A stretch of DNA of 64,000 nt. Origin: an uncultured Pseudomonadales bacterium (lineage in GTDB: Bacteria > Pseudomonadota > Gammaproteobacteria > Pseudomonadales > Porticoccaceae). The notes beneath the pieces are model-generated. The model was not told where the DNA came from and ran no database searches. It was given only the letters and a program-made list of their open reading frames with translations. This document shows positions 46,171 through 55,020 of the stretch, one piece after another. Numbering within the stretch: position 1 is the stretch's first letter; every line of letters begins with the position of its first letter. A program made the position numbers and the translations under genes. The stretch is from contig CALSSA010000003.1 of assembly GCA_943788875.1 (NCBI GenBank), forward strand, positions 1 through 64,000, in the 5' to 3' direction.

Positions 46171-47727
46171 ATGCAATTAAATTGGCTTGATACAGAACCC
46201 GCCACCAGCCTTTCCTCAGGTTTCCCTGATAAGTTGGTTTTGCTCGACTGCGAAACCACCGGAGGAAAGGCTGTCTATCACCGCATTATCGAAATTGGTC
46301 TGCTGGTCATTGAAAATGGCGTGCTGATTGAAAAATGGCAATCATTTGTCGATCCTCAAGTAGCTCTGCCACCCTTTATACAACGGCTTACCGGTATCAG
46401 CCCAGCCATGCTGGTCGGTGCACCGGAATTTCGCGATATAGCCTCGGTGCTACTGAGCAAATTAGAAGGCCGCACATTGGTGGCCCACAATGCCCGTTTT
46501 GACTACAGCTTTCTAAAAAATGAATTTGAGCGCGCCGGTATCAGCTATAACGCCAAGCCCCTGTGCTCAGTTAAATTCAGTCGCAACCTTTATCCCCAAT
46601 TTAAACGCCATGGGCTGTCCCATATTATTGAGCGCTTTGATCTGTCCATTGAAAATCGCCACCGGGCTCTGGACGACGCCGAGATGATCCATCAGTTTTT
46701 TCTCAAGTCCTCAGCATTGTTTCCCGATCAGGAAATTCAAGCCACCTGTGAGTCCATTCTTAAGCGCCCAACATTGCCGGTCAAGCTGGATGCCAAAGAG
46801 GTGGAGAAGCTGCCAGCCAGTGCCGGAGTATATTATTTTTATGATGACAAAGGCACATTGCTCTATGTGGGCAAGAGTGTACATATTCGCAATCGGGTAT
46901 TGAGCCACTTTAGCTCCGACCATAAAAATCCAAAAGATCTGCAGATGAGCAGCAAGATTGCCCATATTGATTTTACCCAGACCGCATCGGATTTTGGCGC
47001 TCAGATACATGAGAGCAATCAAATCAAAGTGCTGTCACCAATCTATAACCGGCGGCTGCGCAAGATAAAAAAACTCTACCAATTTCGCACCGATACTGAC
47101 AAGCAAGGTTATCTTCGACTGGGGATTGAGAGCATAGATACAGAAAACCCTGCAGCGGACGAACAGTTCGGGCTGTTTCGCTCACCCCGCCAAGCCAGTA
47201 AGAAAATAGAAAGACTGGCCGACCAATATTTTCTCTGCCATAAACTTCTGGGACTTGAGGGTGACAGCCGCAATAGCAATGGCAACCCCTGCTTTCGAGC
47301 CCAGCTCAATAAATGTTTTGGTGCCTGCTGTGGCAGGGAATCTGCGGATATTTACAACCAGCGGATGCAGACAGCGCTTAAAAATTATCAAATCAAACTC
47401 TGGCCCTACCCAAATGCTATTTTGGTTGAGGAACGAGATGCGCAGAACCCAGAGCTAAGCTGTTTCCATCTGGTGGATCGCTGGCGTTACCTGGCCAGGC
47501 TGACGTTGATCGAAGACCTTTATGACTATGGATTTCAGCTTAGTGGCAATCAACCCCCGAGCCAAATACTCAACCCGCCTCAACAGGAAGAGCCACAAAC
47601 CGAGAGCCGTTTTGATCTAGATGTCTATTTTATTCTGGTGCGGTTTCTGGTGGACCGAGACAGAGCAGCAATGAATAATTTGCAGATCCATCATCTAATG
47701 CGCCGACTCGAAGAGCATTGCGACTAG
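46171..47727 (+). CDS. DEDDh exonuclease fused to a UvrC-like GIY-YIG nuclease domain (Cho-like)
   Basis: 518 residues in three parts. Residues 24-180 are a DnaQ-type 3'-5' exonuclease (LLDCETTGGKAVYHRIIEIG, AHNARFDYSFLKNE and HRALDDAEM). Residues 208-290 are a GIY-YIG domain (AGVYYFYDDKGTLLYVGKS). The remainder contains four Cys in GNPCFRAQLNKCFGACCG. The exonuclease plus UvrC-like N-terminal combination is known as a DNA polymerase III epsilon-like/Cho fusion and points to nucleotide-excision-type repair. It stops 4 bases before the repeat operator of the next operon. Confidence 0.88.
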   Translation: MQLNWLDTEPATSLSSGFPDKLVLLDCETTGGKAVYHRIIEIGLLVIENGVLIEKWQSFVDPQVALPPFIQRLTGISPAMLVGAPEFRDIASVLLSKLEGRTLVAHNARFDYSFLKNEFERAGISYNAKPLCSVKFSRNLYPQFKRHGLSHIIERFDLSIENRHRALDDAEMIHQFFLKSSALFPDQEIQATCESILKRPTLPVKLDAKEVEKLPASAGVYYFYDDKGTLLYVGKSVHIRNRVLSHFSSDHKNPKDLQMSSKIAHIDFTQTASDFGAQIHESNQIKVLSPIYNRRLRKIKKLYQFRTDTDKQGYLRLGIESIDTENPAADEQFGLFRSPRQASKKIERLADQYFLCHKLLGLEGDSRNSNGNPCFRAQLNKCFGACCGRESADIYNQRMQTALKNYQIKLWPYPNAILVEERDAQNPELSCFHLVDRWRYLARLTLIEDLYDYGFQLSGNQPPSQILNPPQQEEPQTESRFDLDVYFILVRFLVDRDRAAMNNLQIHHLMRRLEEHCD

Positions 47728-47731
47728 AAAT

Positions 47732-47791
47732 CTATATTAGGCTTTTCTATATTAGAAATTGCTATATTAGATAAGTATAAACTATACTTAT
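47732..47791 (+). promoter_or_regulatory. Operator of the persulfide operon: three 15-base-spaced CTATATTAG repeats plus a palindrome
   Basis: CTATATTAG occurs at 47732, 47747 and 47762, exactly 15 bases apart, and each copy is itself a near-palindrome (CTA...TAG). It is followed directly by ATAAGTATA-AAC-TATACTTAT (47771-47791), a perfect 9-base inverted repeat that overlaps the likely promoter. It lies 28 bases upstream of the ArsR-type regulator, whose product is the obvious ligand. Confidence 0.75.
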
Positions 47792-47818
47792 TCAAACTGT
47801 CCTCCCGCGAGCATCACC

Positions 47819-48133
47819 ATGGCCAACCCATTGACCCGCAATGATCTAGAGCAACTGGCCGAACATGCCAAGGATGCATCAGCATTACTAAAGCAGCTAA
47901 GCAACCAGCATCGGCTAATGATTCTATGTTCGTTGATTGATGGCGAGCTGTCAGTTACTGAGCTTAATAACAGAACCAATCTGAGCCAGTCTGCCCTGTC
48001 CCAGCATCTGGCATCGCTGCGCAACGCTGACCTTGTGCAAACCAGACGTGAGGCTCAGACGATTTTTTATCAACTGCAAGGCACTGAGGCGATTCAGGTG
48101 ATCAGAGTGCTGAAATCGATTTACTGCCCATAA
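47819..48133 (+). CDS. ArsR-family persulfide sensor, BigR/SqrR-like
   Basis: Winged-helix repressor of 104 residues. The recognition helix region is NLSQSALSQHLASLRNADLV. Two cysteines, C37 (LMILCSLIDGE) and C103 (SIYCP), sit where BigR and SqrR carry the pair that forms a disulfide or tetrasulfide with reactive sulfur, releasing DNA. The metal-site Cys pattern of arsenic sensors is absent. It is the first gene of an operon with rhodanese, TauE/SafE and persulfide dioxygenase, and probably represses it through the adjacent repeats. Confidence 0.88.
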   Translation: MANPLTRNDLEQLAEHAKDASALLKQLSNQHRLMILCSLIDGELSVTELNNRTNLSQSALSQHLASLRNADLVQTRREAQTIFYQLQGTEAIQVIRVLKSIYCP

Positions 48134-48152
48134 TAGTTACCGAGGTTTGAGA

Positions 48153-48707
48153 ATGAGCATAACCAGTATTGCCGCCAGTGCATTTAATCAGTTACAAAAA
48201 CCCAGAGTGCTGGATGTACGCACCCATGCAGAGGTCGATTTGGAAGCTCTTGCCGGAGCCGTCCATTTCCCGCTGCAGGAGCTGCATGAGGACAGCATTA
48301 ACCGATATTTGCTCTCTGTGGGTCATCAGCCTGAGCAGCCCATTTATTTCCTCTGTGCCGGCGGCCCCAGAGCGACCCGTGCCGCCCAGCAACTACAGGA
48401 TCATATAGAGAGCCCACTGGTGGTTATCGAAGGGGGGCTGAACAGTTTAAAACAGCAGGGACTAAAGGTTGAGCAGGGTGAAGGCAAAGTTATCAGCCTC
48501 GAACGTCAAGTGCGGATTGCCGCCGGACTGTTGGTGTTGATCGGCGTGGTGCTGGGTACCTGGCACAACCCTTGGTTCTATGGTCTATCAGGTTTTGTCG
48601 GTGCTGGCTTAACATTTGCCGGAGTGACTGATACCTGTGCCATGGGCATGGCTCTAGCGCGCATGCCATGGAACAACAAAGCACCTTCAATCACTAAAAC
48701 TCAATGA
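48153..48707 (+). CDS. Rhodanese-like protein with C-terminal DUF2892 membrane domain
   Basis: 184 residues from the ATG at 48153, with an upstream TTG as a less likely start. Residues 1-110 are a rhodanese domain with DVRTHAEVDLEALAGAVHFP and the catalytic loop CAGGPRATR (active Cys followed by AGGPR). Residues 118-170 hold two hydrophobic helices of DUF2892 type, with a Cys in TDTCAMGMALARMPW. It probably transfers persulfide sulfur at the membrane. Its 3' end overlaps the TauE gene by 4 bases. Confidence 0.9.
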   Translation: MSITSIAASAFNQLQKPRVLDVRTHAEVDLEALAGAVHFPLQELHEDSINRYLLSVGHQPEQPIYFLCAGGPRATRAAQQLQDHIESPLVVIEGGLNSLKQQGLKVEQGEGKVISLERQVRIAAGLLVLIGVVLGTWHNPWFYGLSGFVGAGLTFAGVTDTCAMGMALARMPWNNKAPSITKTQ

Positions 48708-49528
48708 TACTGGGCCTGATAATCGGTGCCATTATCGGTCTGGTTCTGGGTCTCACTGGCGCCGGCGGTTCTGTATTTGCCGTGCCAATGCTTATCTTGC
48801 TGCTCGGCCTGCCGATTAATCAGGCTGCCGGCATTGCTCTTGGGGTGGTCTCTCTCAGTGCGCTGTTTGGCACTATCAGCAACTGGCAGAGCAAATATAT
48901 TCTCTGGATACCGGCACTGTTGCTGGGCCTCTGTGGCGCAGTACTCGCGCCGATAGGTAGACAACTGGGAGCTCAGTTAAGTGCAAATATAGTTTTATTT
49001 GGCTTCTCCTTGCTCGCGGTTAGTATCGCAATACTCATGTGGCGTCAGGCTGCCCGCTCACCGGAGCAATCTTCTGTTGTCCGCGCTAATGCTGGCTTGA
49101 GCGATCAAGACTATATAGAACCCATCTGCCGGTTTAATAATTCCTCCAGATTTAACCTATCCGCCAGCTGCATCGCTGCGCTATTGGCCAGCGGCATTGT
49201 GGTTGGTATTCTCAGCGGTTTATTTGGTGTCGGCGGCGGCTTTTTGATCGTTCCAACACTGGTGTTTGTCGCTCAGGTATCCATGCGCCAGGCAGTGGCC
49301 ACCTCGCTTTTGATTATTACGCTGATCAGCGGCGCCGGCTTTTTAAGCTTTGCACAAAACAATATGCTCGACTGGCACCTATTATCACAGGTAGGTGCAG
49401 GCGGTCTGCTTGGCATGTTGGGCGGGCGACTAATGGCCAACAAAATTGCCGGGGCACCGCTGGAAAAAATCTTCGCTGTAAGTCTGGTTGCGGTGACATT
49501 GACGACTCTAGCTAGACAGCTTAGTTAA
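48704..49528 (+). CDS. Sulfite exporter TauE/SafE family permease
   Basis: 274-residue membrane protein with about eight helices in two repeats. The repeat signature is GLTGAGGSVFAVPMLILLL near residue 20 and SGLFGVGGGFLIVPTLVFVA near residue 172. It likely exports sulfite or another sulfur anion formed by the downstream dioxygenase. ATG overlaps the rhodanese stop. Confidence 0.9.
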   Translation: MILGLIIGAIIGLVLGLTGAGGSVFAVPMLILLLGLPINQAAGIALGVVSLSALFGTISNWQSKYILWIPALLLGLCGAVLAPIGRQLGAQLSANIVLFGFSLLAVSIAILMWRQAARSPEQSSVVRANAGLSDQDYIEPICRFNNSSRFNLSASCIAALLASGIVVGILSGLFGVGGGFLIVPTLVFVAQVSMRQAVATSLLIITLISGAGFLSFAQNNMLDWHLLSQVGAGGLLGMLGGRLMANKIAGAPLEKIFAVSLVAVTLTTLARQLS

Positions 49529-49570
49529 CGGCTACCGTTATCAATAGAAGATACTAAGGAGAGCTATAGA

Positions 49571-50266
49571 ATGATTTTTAGACAGCTATTTGATCGCGAC
49601 TCTTCCACTTACACATACCTGCTTGGAGATCTGAACAGCGGTGAAGCACTGCTGATCGACCCGGTAATCGCCAATGCCGACAACTATCTCAGCCTGCTCA
49701 AGCAACTCAATCTGCAACTCAAAATCTGTGTGGATAGCCACACCCATGCAGATCATATTACTGCTTTGGGTACATTGCGCGACCGCACCGGCTGCATCAG
49801 CATGATGGGCGAGCAGGCCATGGCGGACTGTATTAGCCAAAGTTTTGCTCATGGTGATCAGATCCGGCTGGGAGATGTGCATCTGGAAGTACTTTATACC
49901 CCGGGTCACACCGATGATTCCTACAGCTTTTACATGCCCAATCAAGGCATGCTATTTAGCGGTGATACATTATTGATCCGCGGCACCGGGCGCACCGATT
50001 TTCAAAATGGTGACGCTCTGGCCCAGTACCATAGTCTGCATCAGATACTGCTAAAACTGCCCCAAGACACCGAGGTTTATCCGGGTCATGATTACAGAGG
50101 CTGGTCGAAGAGTAGTATAGGAGAAGAGAAGCAGCACAACCCCAGGCTGCAAGCAGCCAGTGGTGAGGAATATGCTGCCATGATGGCGGCGCTTAAGCTC
50201 CCCAGTCCAAAACTCATGGATATTGCCGTGCCTGCCAATCAGGCCTGCGGCGAATCAGTTCCCTAG
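49571..50266 (+). CDS. ETHE1-like persulfide dioxygenase (MBL fold)
   Basis: 231-residue metallo-hydrolase with the metal motif DSHTHADHITALG near residue 56, the third ligand in TPGHTDDSYSF, FSGDTLLIRGTGRTDFQNGD (the ETHE1 signature) and the last ligand in YPGHDY. ETHE1-type enzymes use one iron to oxidise glutathione persulfide to sulfite. This completes a sulfide/persulfide detoxification operon: sensing, sulfur transfer, oxidation and sulfite export. Confidence 0.92.
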   Translation: MIFRQLFDRDSSTYTYLLGDLNSGEALLIDPVIANADNYLSLLKQLNLQLKICVDSHTHADHITALGTLRDRTGCISMMGEQAMADCISQSFAHGDQIRLGDVHLEVLYTPGHTDDSYSFYMPNQGMLFSGDTLLIRGTGRTDFQNGDALAQYHSLHQILLKLPQDTEVYPGHDYRGWSKSSIGEEKQHNPRLQAASGEEYAAMMAALKLPSPKLMDIAVPANQACGESVP

Positions 50267-50275
50267 ATCAGACTA

Positions 50276-51553
50276 TTATTTAGTCAGCTTCTTTTGCAGC
50301 GCCATCGTTTCCTGAGTTGCTTTAAATACGGTTAACGTAGAGTCTGCCTGACCGGTGCGACCAATGGCATCAATCTGCCCGTAGAACCAGTATTGAACTG
50401 CAAAGCCAGCCATGGCCCGCAATGTTTTCAGGTTACCCAGAAACGCCAACCAGCGGGGGAACAGGGATAGCTCATTTTCATAGCGAGGCAATTCCTCAAG
50501 GCCTTCCATCAGCTGTTTGGGCGCATCGGTCATTACACACATGGGACGACCCAGACCAACCACATCGGCACTGCCGCTCTCGAGCGCCTGCTCCATTACC
50601 AGACGCTGACGGAAGCCGCCTGTGACCATCAGCGGGATACTGACCTTTTTCTGCATAGCCAGAGCAAAATCCACAAAGTAAGCCTCGCGAATCATGGTCG
50701 ATTCAGCCACTTCCTGCTTTTCCTCTTCTTCCATTCCCTGCAGACCCAGTAGCTTTGGCTGCTCATAGGTACCGCCAGAAATTTCAATCAGATCGACACC
50801 AGCCTGTTCAAGCCATTGCACCACTTGCAGGCTGTCTTCAAAGTCAAACCCGCCCTTCTGGAAATCAGCACTATTGAGCTTAACCGACACCGGGAATTTT
50901 GGCCCCACTGCCTTGCGCACCGCCGCTACCGCGTCTAATAGAGCGCGGGCACGATTAGCTAGAGTGCCGCCATACTGATCGGTGCGCAGATTGCTGCGCG
51001 GACTTAAAAACTGACTGAATAGATAGCCATGGGCAGAATGCACCTGAACACCGGTAAAGCCTGCAGTCTTAACCGCCGCCGCGCAAATAGCAAAGCGACG
51101 CACAATCTCTTCGATCTCCTCAACGGTAAGCGCTACCGGCTGACCAAACTGACCACCGGGCAATCCCAGCTTAACCGCCGAGGGAGCCTTGGGTGTCTTG
51201 TTAACAATTTTCTGAGTCTGACGACCCGCATGACTGATTTGCGCCCAAAAGTGATTGCCATTGCGGGTGGCGGCTTTTGCCCAGCTCGCCAGTGCCGCCT
51301 GCATTTCTTTATTGGGTTCAGAATCAATAACCACATTGCCTGGGCGTTCCAGATGATCCTTATCCACCTGAATATTGCCTGACAGCAACATACCGGCACC
51401 TCCATCACTCCAGATGCCATAGAGCCTTTCAAGCTCAGGAGTAGGCACGCCATCAGAGGTGGCCAGCCCCTCTGTCATGGCAGCTTTGGATAGTCGGTTG
51501 GGCAGCACAGCGCCACAGGGCAAGGTCAATGGTTGAGCGAGTAAATTTTTCAT
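50276..51553 (-). CDS. NADH:flavin oxidoreductase/NADH oxidase family protein
   Basis: FMN barrel protein of 425 residues, larger than the OYE at 45066. Features are LPNRLSKAAMTEGLA, WAQISHAGRQTQK, GFTGVQVHSAHGYLFSQFLS, NLRTDQYGGTLANRAR and DVVGLGRPMCV. The extra C-terminal 50 residues include a hydrophobic stretch (FAVQYWFYGQI). It is convergent with the dioxygenase gene (9-base gap). Substrate unknown. Confidence 0.88.
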   Translation of the reverse strand: MKNLLAQPLTLPCGAVLPNRLSKAAMTEGLATSDGVPTPELERLYGIWSDGGAGMLLSGNIQVDKDHLERPGNVVIDSEPNKEMQAALASWAKAATRNGNHFWAQISHAGRQTQKIVNKTPKAPSAVKLGLPGGQFGQPVALTVEEIEEIVRRFAICAAAVKTAGFTGVQVHSAHGYLFSQFLSPRSNLRTDQYGGTLANRARALLDAVAAVRKAVGPKFPVSVKLNSADFQKGGFDFEDSLQVVQWLEQAGVDLIEISGGTYEQPKLLGLQGMEEEEKQEVAESTMIREAYFVDFALAMQKKVSIPLMVTGGFRQRLVMEQALESGSADVVGLGRPMCVMTDAPKQLMEGLEELPRYENELSLFPRWLAFLGNLKTLRAMAGFAVQYWFYGQIDAIGRTGQADSTLTVFKATQETMALQKKLTK

Positions 51554-51733
51554 GGCATCAATTCTTATTATTAGAGTTGGCTAATCATAAAGGGGACTAA
51601 TCCCCATGGCGAGTCCTATTCTGCATACCTAATAGCAGTACTGCTTAGTCTACTTCTAGTCTTTACCCACTAGACTCAGAAATAGACACTTAACAACTGA
51701 ATCGTGCCCAAATACTGGCTGACAAGGAACCCT

Positions 51734-52540
51734 ATGGAATTTTTACATTATCGCAATCTGGCGAAGACTGAAACTGAGTTCCCTATCAGTGCAGAATGGG
51801 GCCAGGGGCGCAGCATTTTTGGAGGTCTGACCGCCGCACTGGTATTAGTGCATATTGAATCCAATGTTGAGTTAACCGGTCACGATCTGCGCACAGTGAA
51901 TATTCACTTCTGCGGTGCGGTCATAGCGGATATACCCTGCGAATTTCGCCACCGCGTGCTGTCTCAGGGCAGATCTGTGACCCAAATTGAGGGGCAGCTG
52001 CTGCAGGAGGGCGAGGTCAAAACCGAAATAGTCGCCTGTTTTACTACTGACCGGATCTCAGCTATTGAGATCAATTTTCCGGCCAAAACATTTCCCGTTG
52101 CCGTGCAAGATACAAAAGAGATGAACTTTGAATTTAAACAGGGTTCAGCTCCCCAGTTTGTAAGCTACTTTGATCTTCGCCAAACCAATAACAACCTGCC
52201 CTTTACTAGCTCTGACCACAGCCTGATTATGGGTTGGATGCGCTTCGCCAAGCCCAGCGAAAGTCTCAATGACGCCACAATTCTGGCACTGATTGACGCC
52301 TGGCCCCCGGCAATACTGCCAATGATGACTGTCCGGGCGCCAAGCAGCACCATTACCTGGAATATTGAATTTATGCACCCCAGAGCACCTCTCAAGGTCG
52401 AGGATCTGCTGTATTACGAATGCGCTGCTATTCAGGCTGGCCACGGCTATGCCCATACTGAGGGGAGAATTTACCACCCCAATGGGCAACTCCTTGCATT
52501 AAGTCGCCAAATGGTTGGTATTTACGATAAAGTGACCTGA
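51734..52540 (+). CDS. Acyl-CoA thioesterase family protein (double hotdog)
   Basis: 268 residues from the ATG at 51734, which has AAGGAACC upstream; the longer frame from 51704 lacks a suitable site. Two hotdog halves are suggested: the first with WGQGRSIFGGLTAALVLVHI, the second with WMRFAKPSESLNDATILALI and GHGYAHTEGRIYHPNGQLLA. It resembles the TesB-like thioesterases. It leads into a CaiB/BaiF CoA-transferase gene 39 bases downstream. Confidence 0.85.
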   Translation: MEFLHYRNLAKTETEFPISAEWGQGRSIFGGLTAALVLVHIESNVELTGHDLRTVNIHFCGAVIADIPCEFRHRVLSQGRSVTQIEGQLLQEGEVKTEIVACFTTDRISAIEINFPAKTFPVAVQDTKEMNFEFKQGSAPQFVSYFDLRQTNNNLPFTSSDHSLIMGWMRFAKPSESLNDATILALIDAWPPAILPMMTVRAPSSTITWNIEFMHPRAPLKVEDLLYYECAAIQAGHGYAHTEGRIYHPNGQLLALSRQMVGIYDKVT

Positions 52541-52579
52541 TAACATCAAATAACAATAAGAAAAGTTGGGGCACGCAAG

Positions 52580-53797
52580 ATGAGTAAACAACTACCCACT
52601 GCTCGCCAGCCACTGGCAGGGCTTGAAGTCATTGAACTGTCTAATATGATTACCTGCTCACTGGCCGCGCAAACCATGGCCGCTCAGGGCGCCAATATTA
52701 TTAAAGTCGAGCCACCGGTCGGCGGTGATCAGATGCGCCCTCTGGGTACCCAGAAAGGCGGTGTCTCTGGGTTCTTCCACAACTGTAATCGCGGCAAACA
52801 GTCACTGGCCATTGATCTCAAATCTGAAGCCGGTGTAGAAGCGGTAAAAAAACTCGCTGCCCGAGCCGATATTCTGCTGCATAACTACCGCCCCGGGGTA
52901 ATGGATCGCATTGGTCTCGGCTCCGATGTGCTGCGCCAGATAAATCCCGGATTAGTCTATGTTGCTGTCAGTGGTTTTGGTACTCAGGGTCCAATGGCCG
53001 ACTTCCCCGCCTTTGATCATGTGATTCAGGGCCTGGCCGGATTTACCGACCTGCAGGCACCGGAGGATAATAGTTTTGACTTTATCCGCACCTTTATCTG
53101 CGACAAAGTAACTGCTTACACCGTCGCTCAGGCAGCAACTGCGGCACTGGTGGCTAGAGCTACCACCGGTGAGGGGCAACATATTGATATCTCCATGCTC
53201 CATGCCTGTATCGCCTTTATGTGGCCTGACGGCATGATGCACAGAACATTAAAGGACAATGACAGATTTACCATGTCGCCGGGTTCAGAGTACTTTCAGA
53301 CCATTAACTACTCCGATGGAGCAGTGGCTGTCGCCCCACTAAAAGATCACCATTGGGAGGCACTGTTACCCATGCTTGGTTACCCGGAGTTACTGGGCAC
53401 AGCGCCCTATAATTCTGTCCCCGCGCGCATGACTAATATGAAAGAAGTAACCCAGGTGCTAAAAAACCCCCGTCGCGATATTGGTGTTGAAGCGGCAATG
53501 GAAGTTCTGGTAGCTGCAGATGTGCCCTGCGCTCCCTGTGTACAGCGGGATAATTTAGAAGCCAGTGAACAGATAGCAGCCATTGGCGCCCTTGAAACCT
53601 ATATCACCAAGGCCATGGGGAAACTCACTGTGCCCACACCACCAGTGCAATTCGAAGGGGCGGCGGCATCCCAGGCTGAACCCAGTCCATTGCTGGGCCA
53701 ACACAGCCGCAGCATTCTGGCAGAGCTTGGTTGGGATAATGGGGCTATCGATGGCTTAATCCGCTCAGGGGCAGTCGCGGAAACGCCTCTACCCTAA
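52580..53797 (+). CDS. CaiB/BaiF family CoA-transferase
   Basis: Formyl-CoA-transferase-like (family III) enzyme of 405 residues that moves CoA between carboxylates. Typical parts are LAGLEVIELSNMITCSLAAQ, GANIIKVEPPVGGDQMRPLG, NRGKQSLAIDLKS, LLHNYRPGVMDRIGL and GQHIDISMLHA; the active Asp is expected in the central region near residue 165. Its stop shares one base with the next start, so it is co-transcribed with the di-haem peroxidase gene, although the functions are not obviously related. Confidence 0.9.
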   Translation: MSKQLPTARQPLAGLEVIELSNMITCSLAAQTMAAQGANIIKVEPPVGGDQMRPLGTQKGGVSGFFHNCNRGKQSLAIDLKSEAGVEAVKKLAARADILLHNYRPGVMDRIGLGSDVLRQINPGLVYVAVSGFGTQGPMADFPAFDHVIQGLAGFTDLQAPEDNSFDFIRTFICDKVTAYTVAQAATAALVARATTGEGQHIDISMLHACIAFMWPDGMMHRTLKDNDRFTMSPGSEYFQTINYSDGAVAVAPLKDHHWEALLPMLGYPELLGTAPYNSVPARMTNMKEVTQVLKNPRRDIGVEAAMEVLVAADVPCAPCVQRDNLEASEQIAAIGALETYITKAMGKLTVPTPPVQFEGAAASQAEPSPLLGQHSRSILAELGWDNGAIDGLIRSGAVAETPLP

Positions 53798-54966
53798 TGA
53801 TAAACTGGGCAAAAAACCAGGTTGATCGCAAAGCCAATATTCTATTTGGGCTTTGGGCGGTGCTGTTGACTGCGCCCTGCGTCTGGGCCAGTGGCTTTAG
53901 TCTGAATGATCAATGCCCGCCGAGCTTTGCTCTGGACAGCAACAACCAATGCCAGCTGCGCAACCTCTACCAATTTTATGACTCATTGCAGGATCAGGGG
54001 CTGGGTGGTCTGAAAACCGCTCTGCCCGACCATCGCGATGGCTTTAGCCCGCAACAGATTGATCTGGGTCGACTGTTGTTTTTTGATCCAGTGCTGTCGG
54101 GCAATAAAGATCTATCCTGCGCCAACTGCCACAACCCGGCCCAGGGCTTTAGTGATGGCATGGCACGCAGTGTGGGTGCCAGTGGTCAGGTGCATTCCCG
54201 CTCTGCTCCCACTTTGTGGAACAGTGCTTTTCTCAAGTCATTGTTGTGGGATGCCCGAGCCAGCAGTCTTGAACAGCAGGCTTTGGGCCCATTGTTCTCC
54301 GAGATAGAAATGGCCAATACCCCAAAACAGTTGCTGACCAACCTCAATCAGGTGGAAGCCTATCCAGCGCTTTTTGCCAAGGCCTTTCCCAGCTCAGAAG
54401 ATGCATTGGTTATTGCCAATATCGCCACCGCACTGGCCGCCTTTCAGAGCTCATTGATCAGCCTTAACAGCCCCTATGATCGCTATGCCCATGGGGACAG
54501 CAAGGCCCTTAACCCCGAGCAACTTGAAGGGCTCAATGTATTCCGCTCATTTGTGGCCCGCTGTTCCCAGTGCCACACGCCGCCATTGTTCACTAATCAA
54601 CAGGTGGCTGTTATTGGCACCCCGGAACCCGAGGGCATGGCGAGAGATATTGGTGCCCAGGCCACCTTTGGGGCCGAGCGGTTACGAGGTGGCTTTAAGG
54701 TGCCAACTCTGCGCAATATCGCCCTCACTGCGCCCTATATGCACAGCGGAAGATTTGCTACATTGCGTGAGGCTACAGAGTTTTATACCAAGGGTCGCGG
54801 CCATGCCGTGCCTGAGGGTGAGGAGTTATTGCTGCACTGGCATATATCCGAACCCAATCTAACCGCCACTGAGCTGGATCGGTTAGTGGATTTTATGGGC
54901 GCATTGAGCGATGAAAGCTTTATGCCCAAAATCCCCGAGAAGGTACCCTCGGGGTTGCTGAATTAA
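53797..54966 (+). CDS. Di-haem cytochrome c peroxidase/MauG family protein
   Basis: 389 residues with a signal peptide (hydrophobic about 15-30, ending CVWASG) and two c-type haem sites: CANCH (residues 108-112) in SCANCHNPAQGFSDG and CSQCH (256-260) in RCSQCHTPPLFTN. GRLLFFDPVLSGNKDLSC and LRNIALTAPYMHSGRFATLR are family signatures. The protein works in the periplasm as a peroxidase or as a MauG-like oxidase that modifies a partner. The gene is followed by a beta-helix protein that itself carries a cytochrome c domain. A hairpin (CCCCGAG/CTCGGGG, 54933-54954) lies inside the last codons. Confidence 0.9.
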   Translation: MINWAKNQVDRKANILFGLWAVLLTAPCVWASGFSLNDQCPPSFALDSNNQCQLRNLYQFYDSLQDQGLGGLKTALPDHRDGFSPQQIDLGRLLFFDPVLSGNKDLSCANCHNPAQGFSDGMARSVGASGQVHSRSAPTLWNSAFLKSLLWDARASSLEQQALGPLFSEIEMANTPKQLLTNLNQVEAYPALFAKAFPSSEDALVIANIATALAAFQSSLISLNSPYDRYAHGDSKALNPEQLEGLNVFRSFVARCSQCHTPPLFTNQQVAVIGTPEPEGMARDIGAQATFGAERLRGGFKVPTLRNIALTAPYMHSGRFATLREATEFYTKGRGHAVPEGEELLLHWHISEPNLTATELDRLVDFMGALSDESFMPKIPEKVPSGLLN

Positions 54967-55020
54967 AGAGTGATATAAAAAAAGAAAACATGATCTCACC
55001 AGTGGATCAGGAGAATAATA

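Noticed and set aside
54933..54954. Terminator inside the end of the di-haem peroxidase gene
   Set aside because: The CCCCGAG/CTCGGGG hairpin is strong but within coding sequence and not followed by a T-tract.
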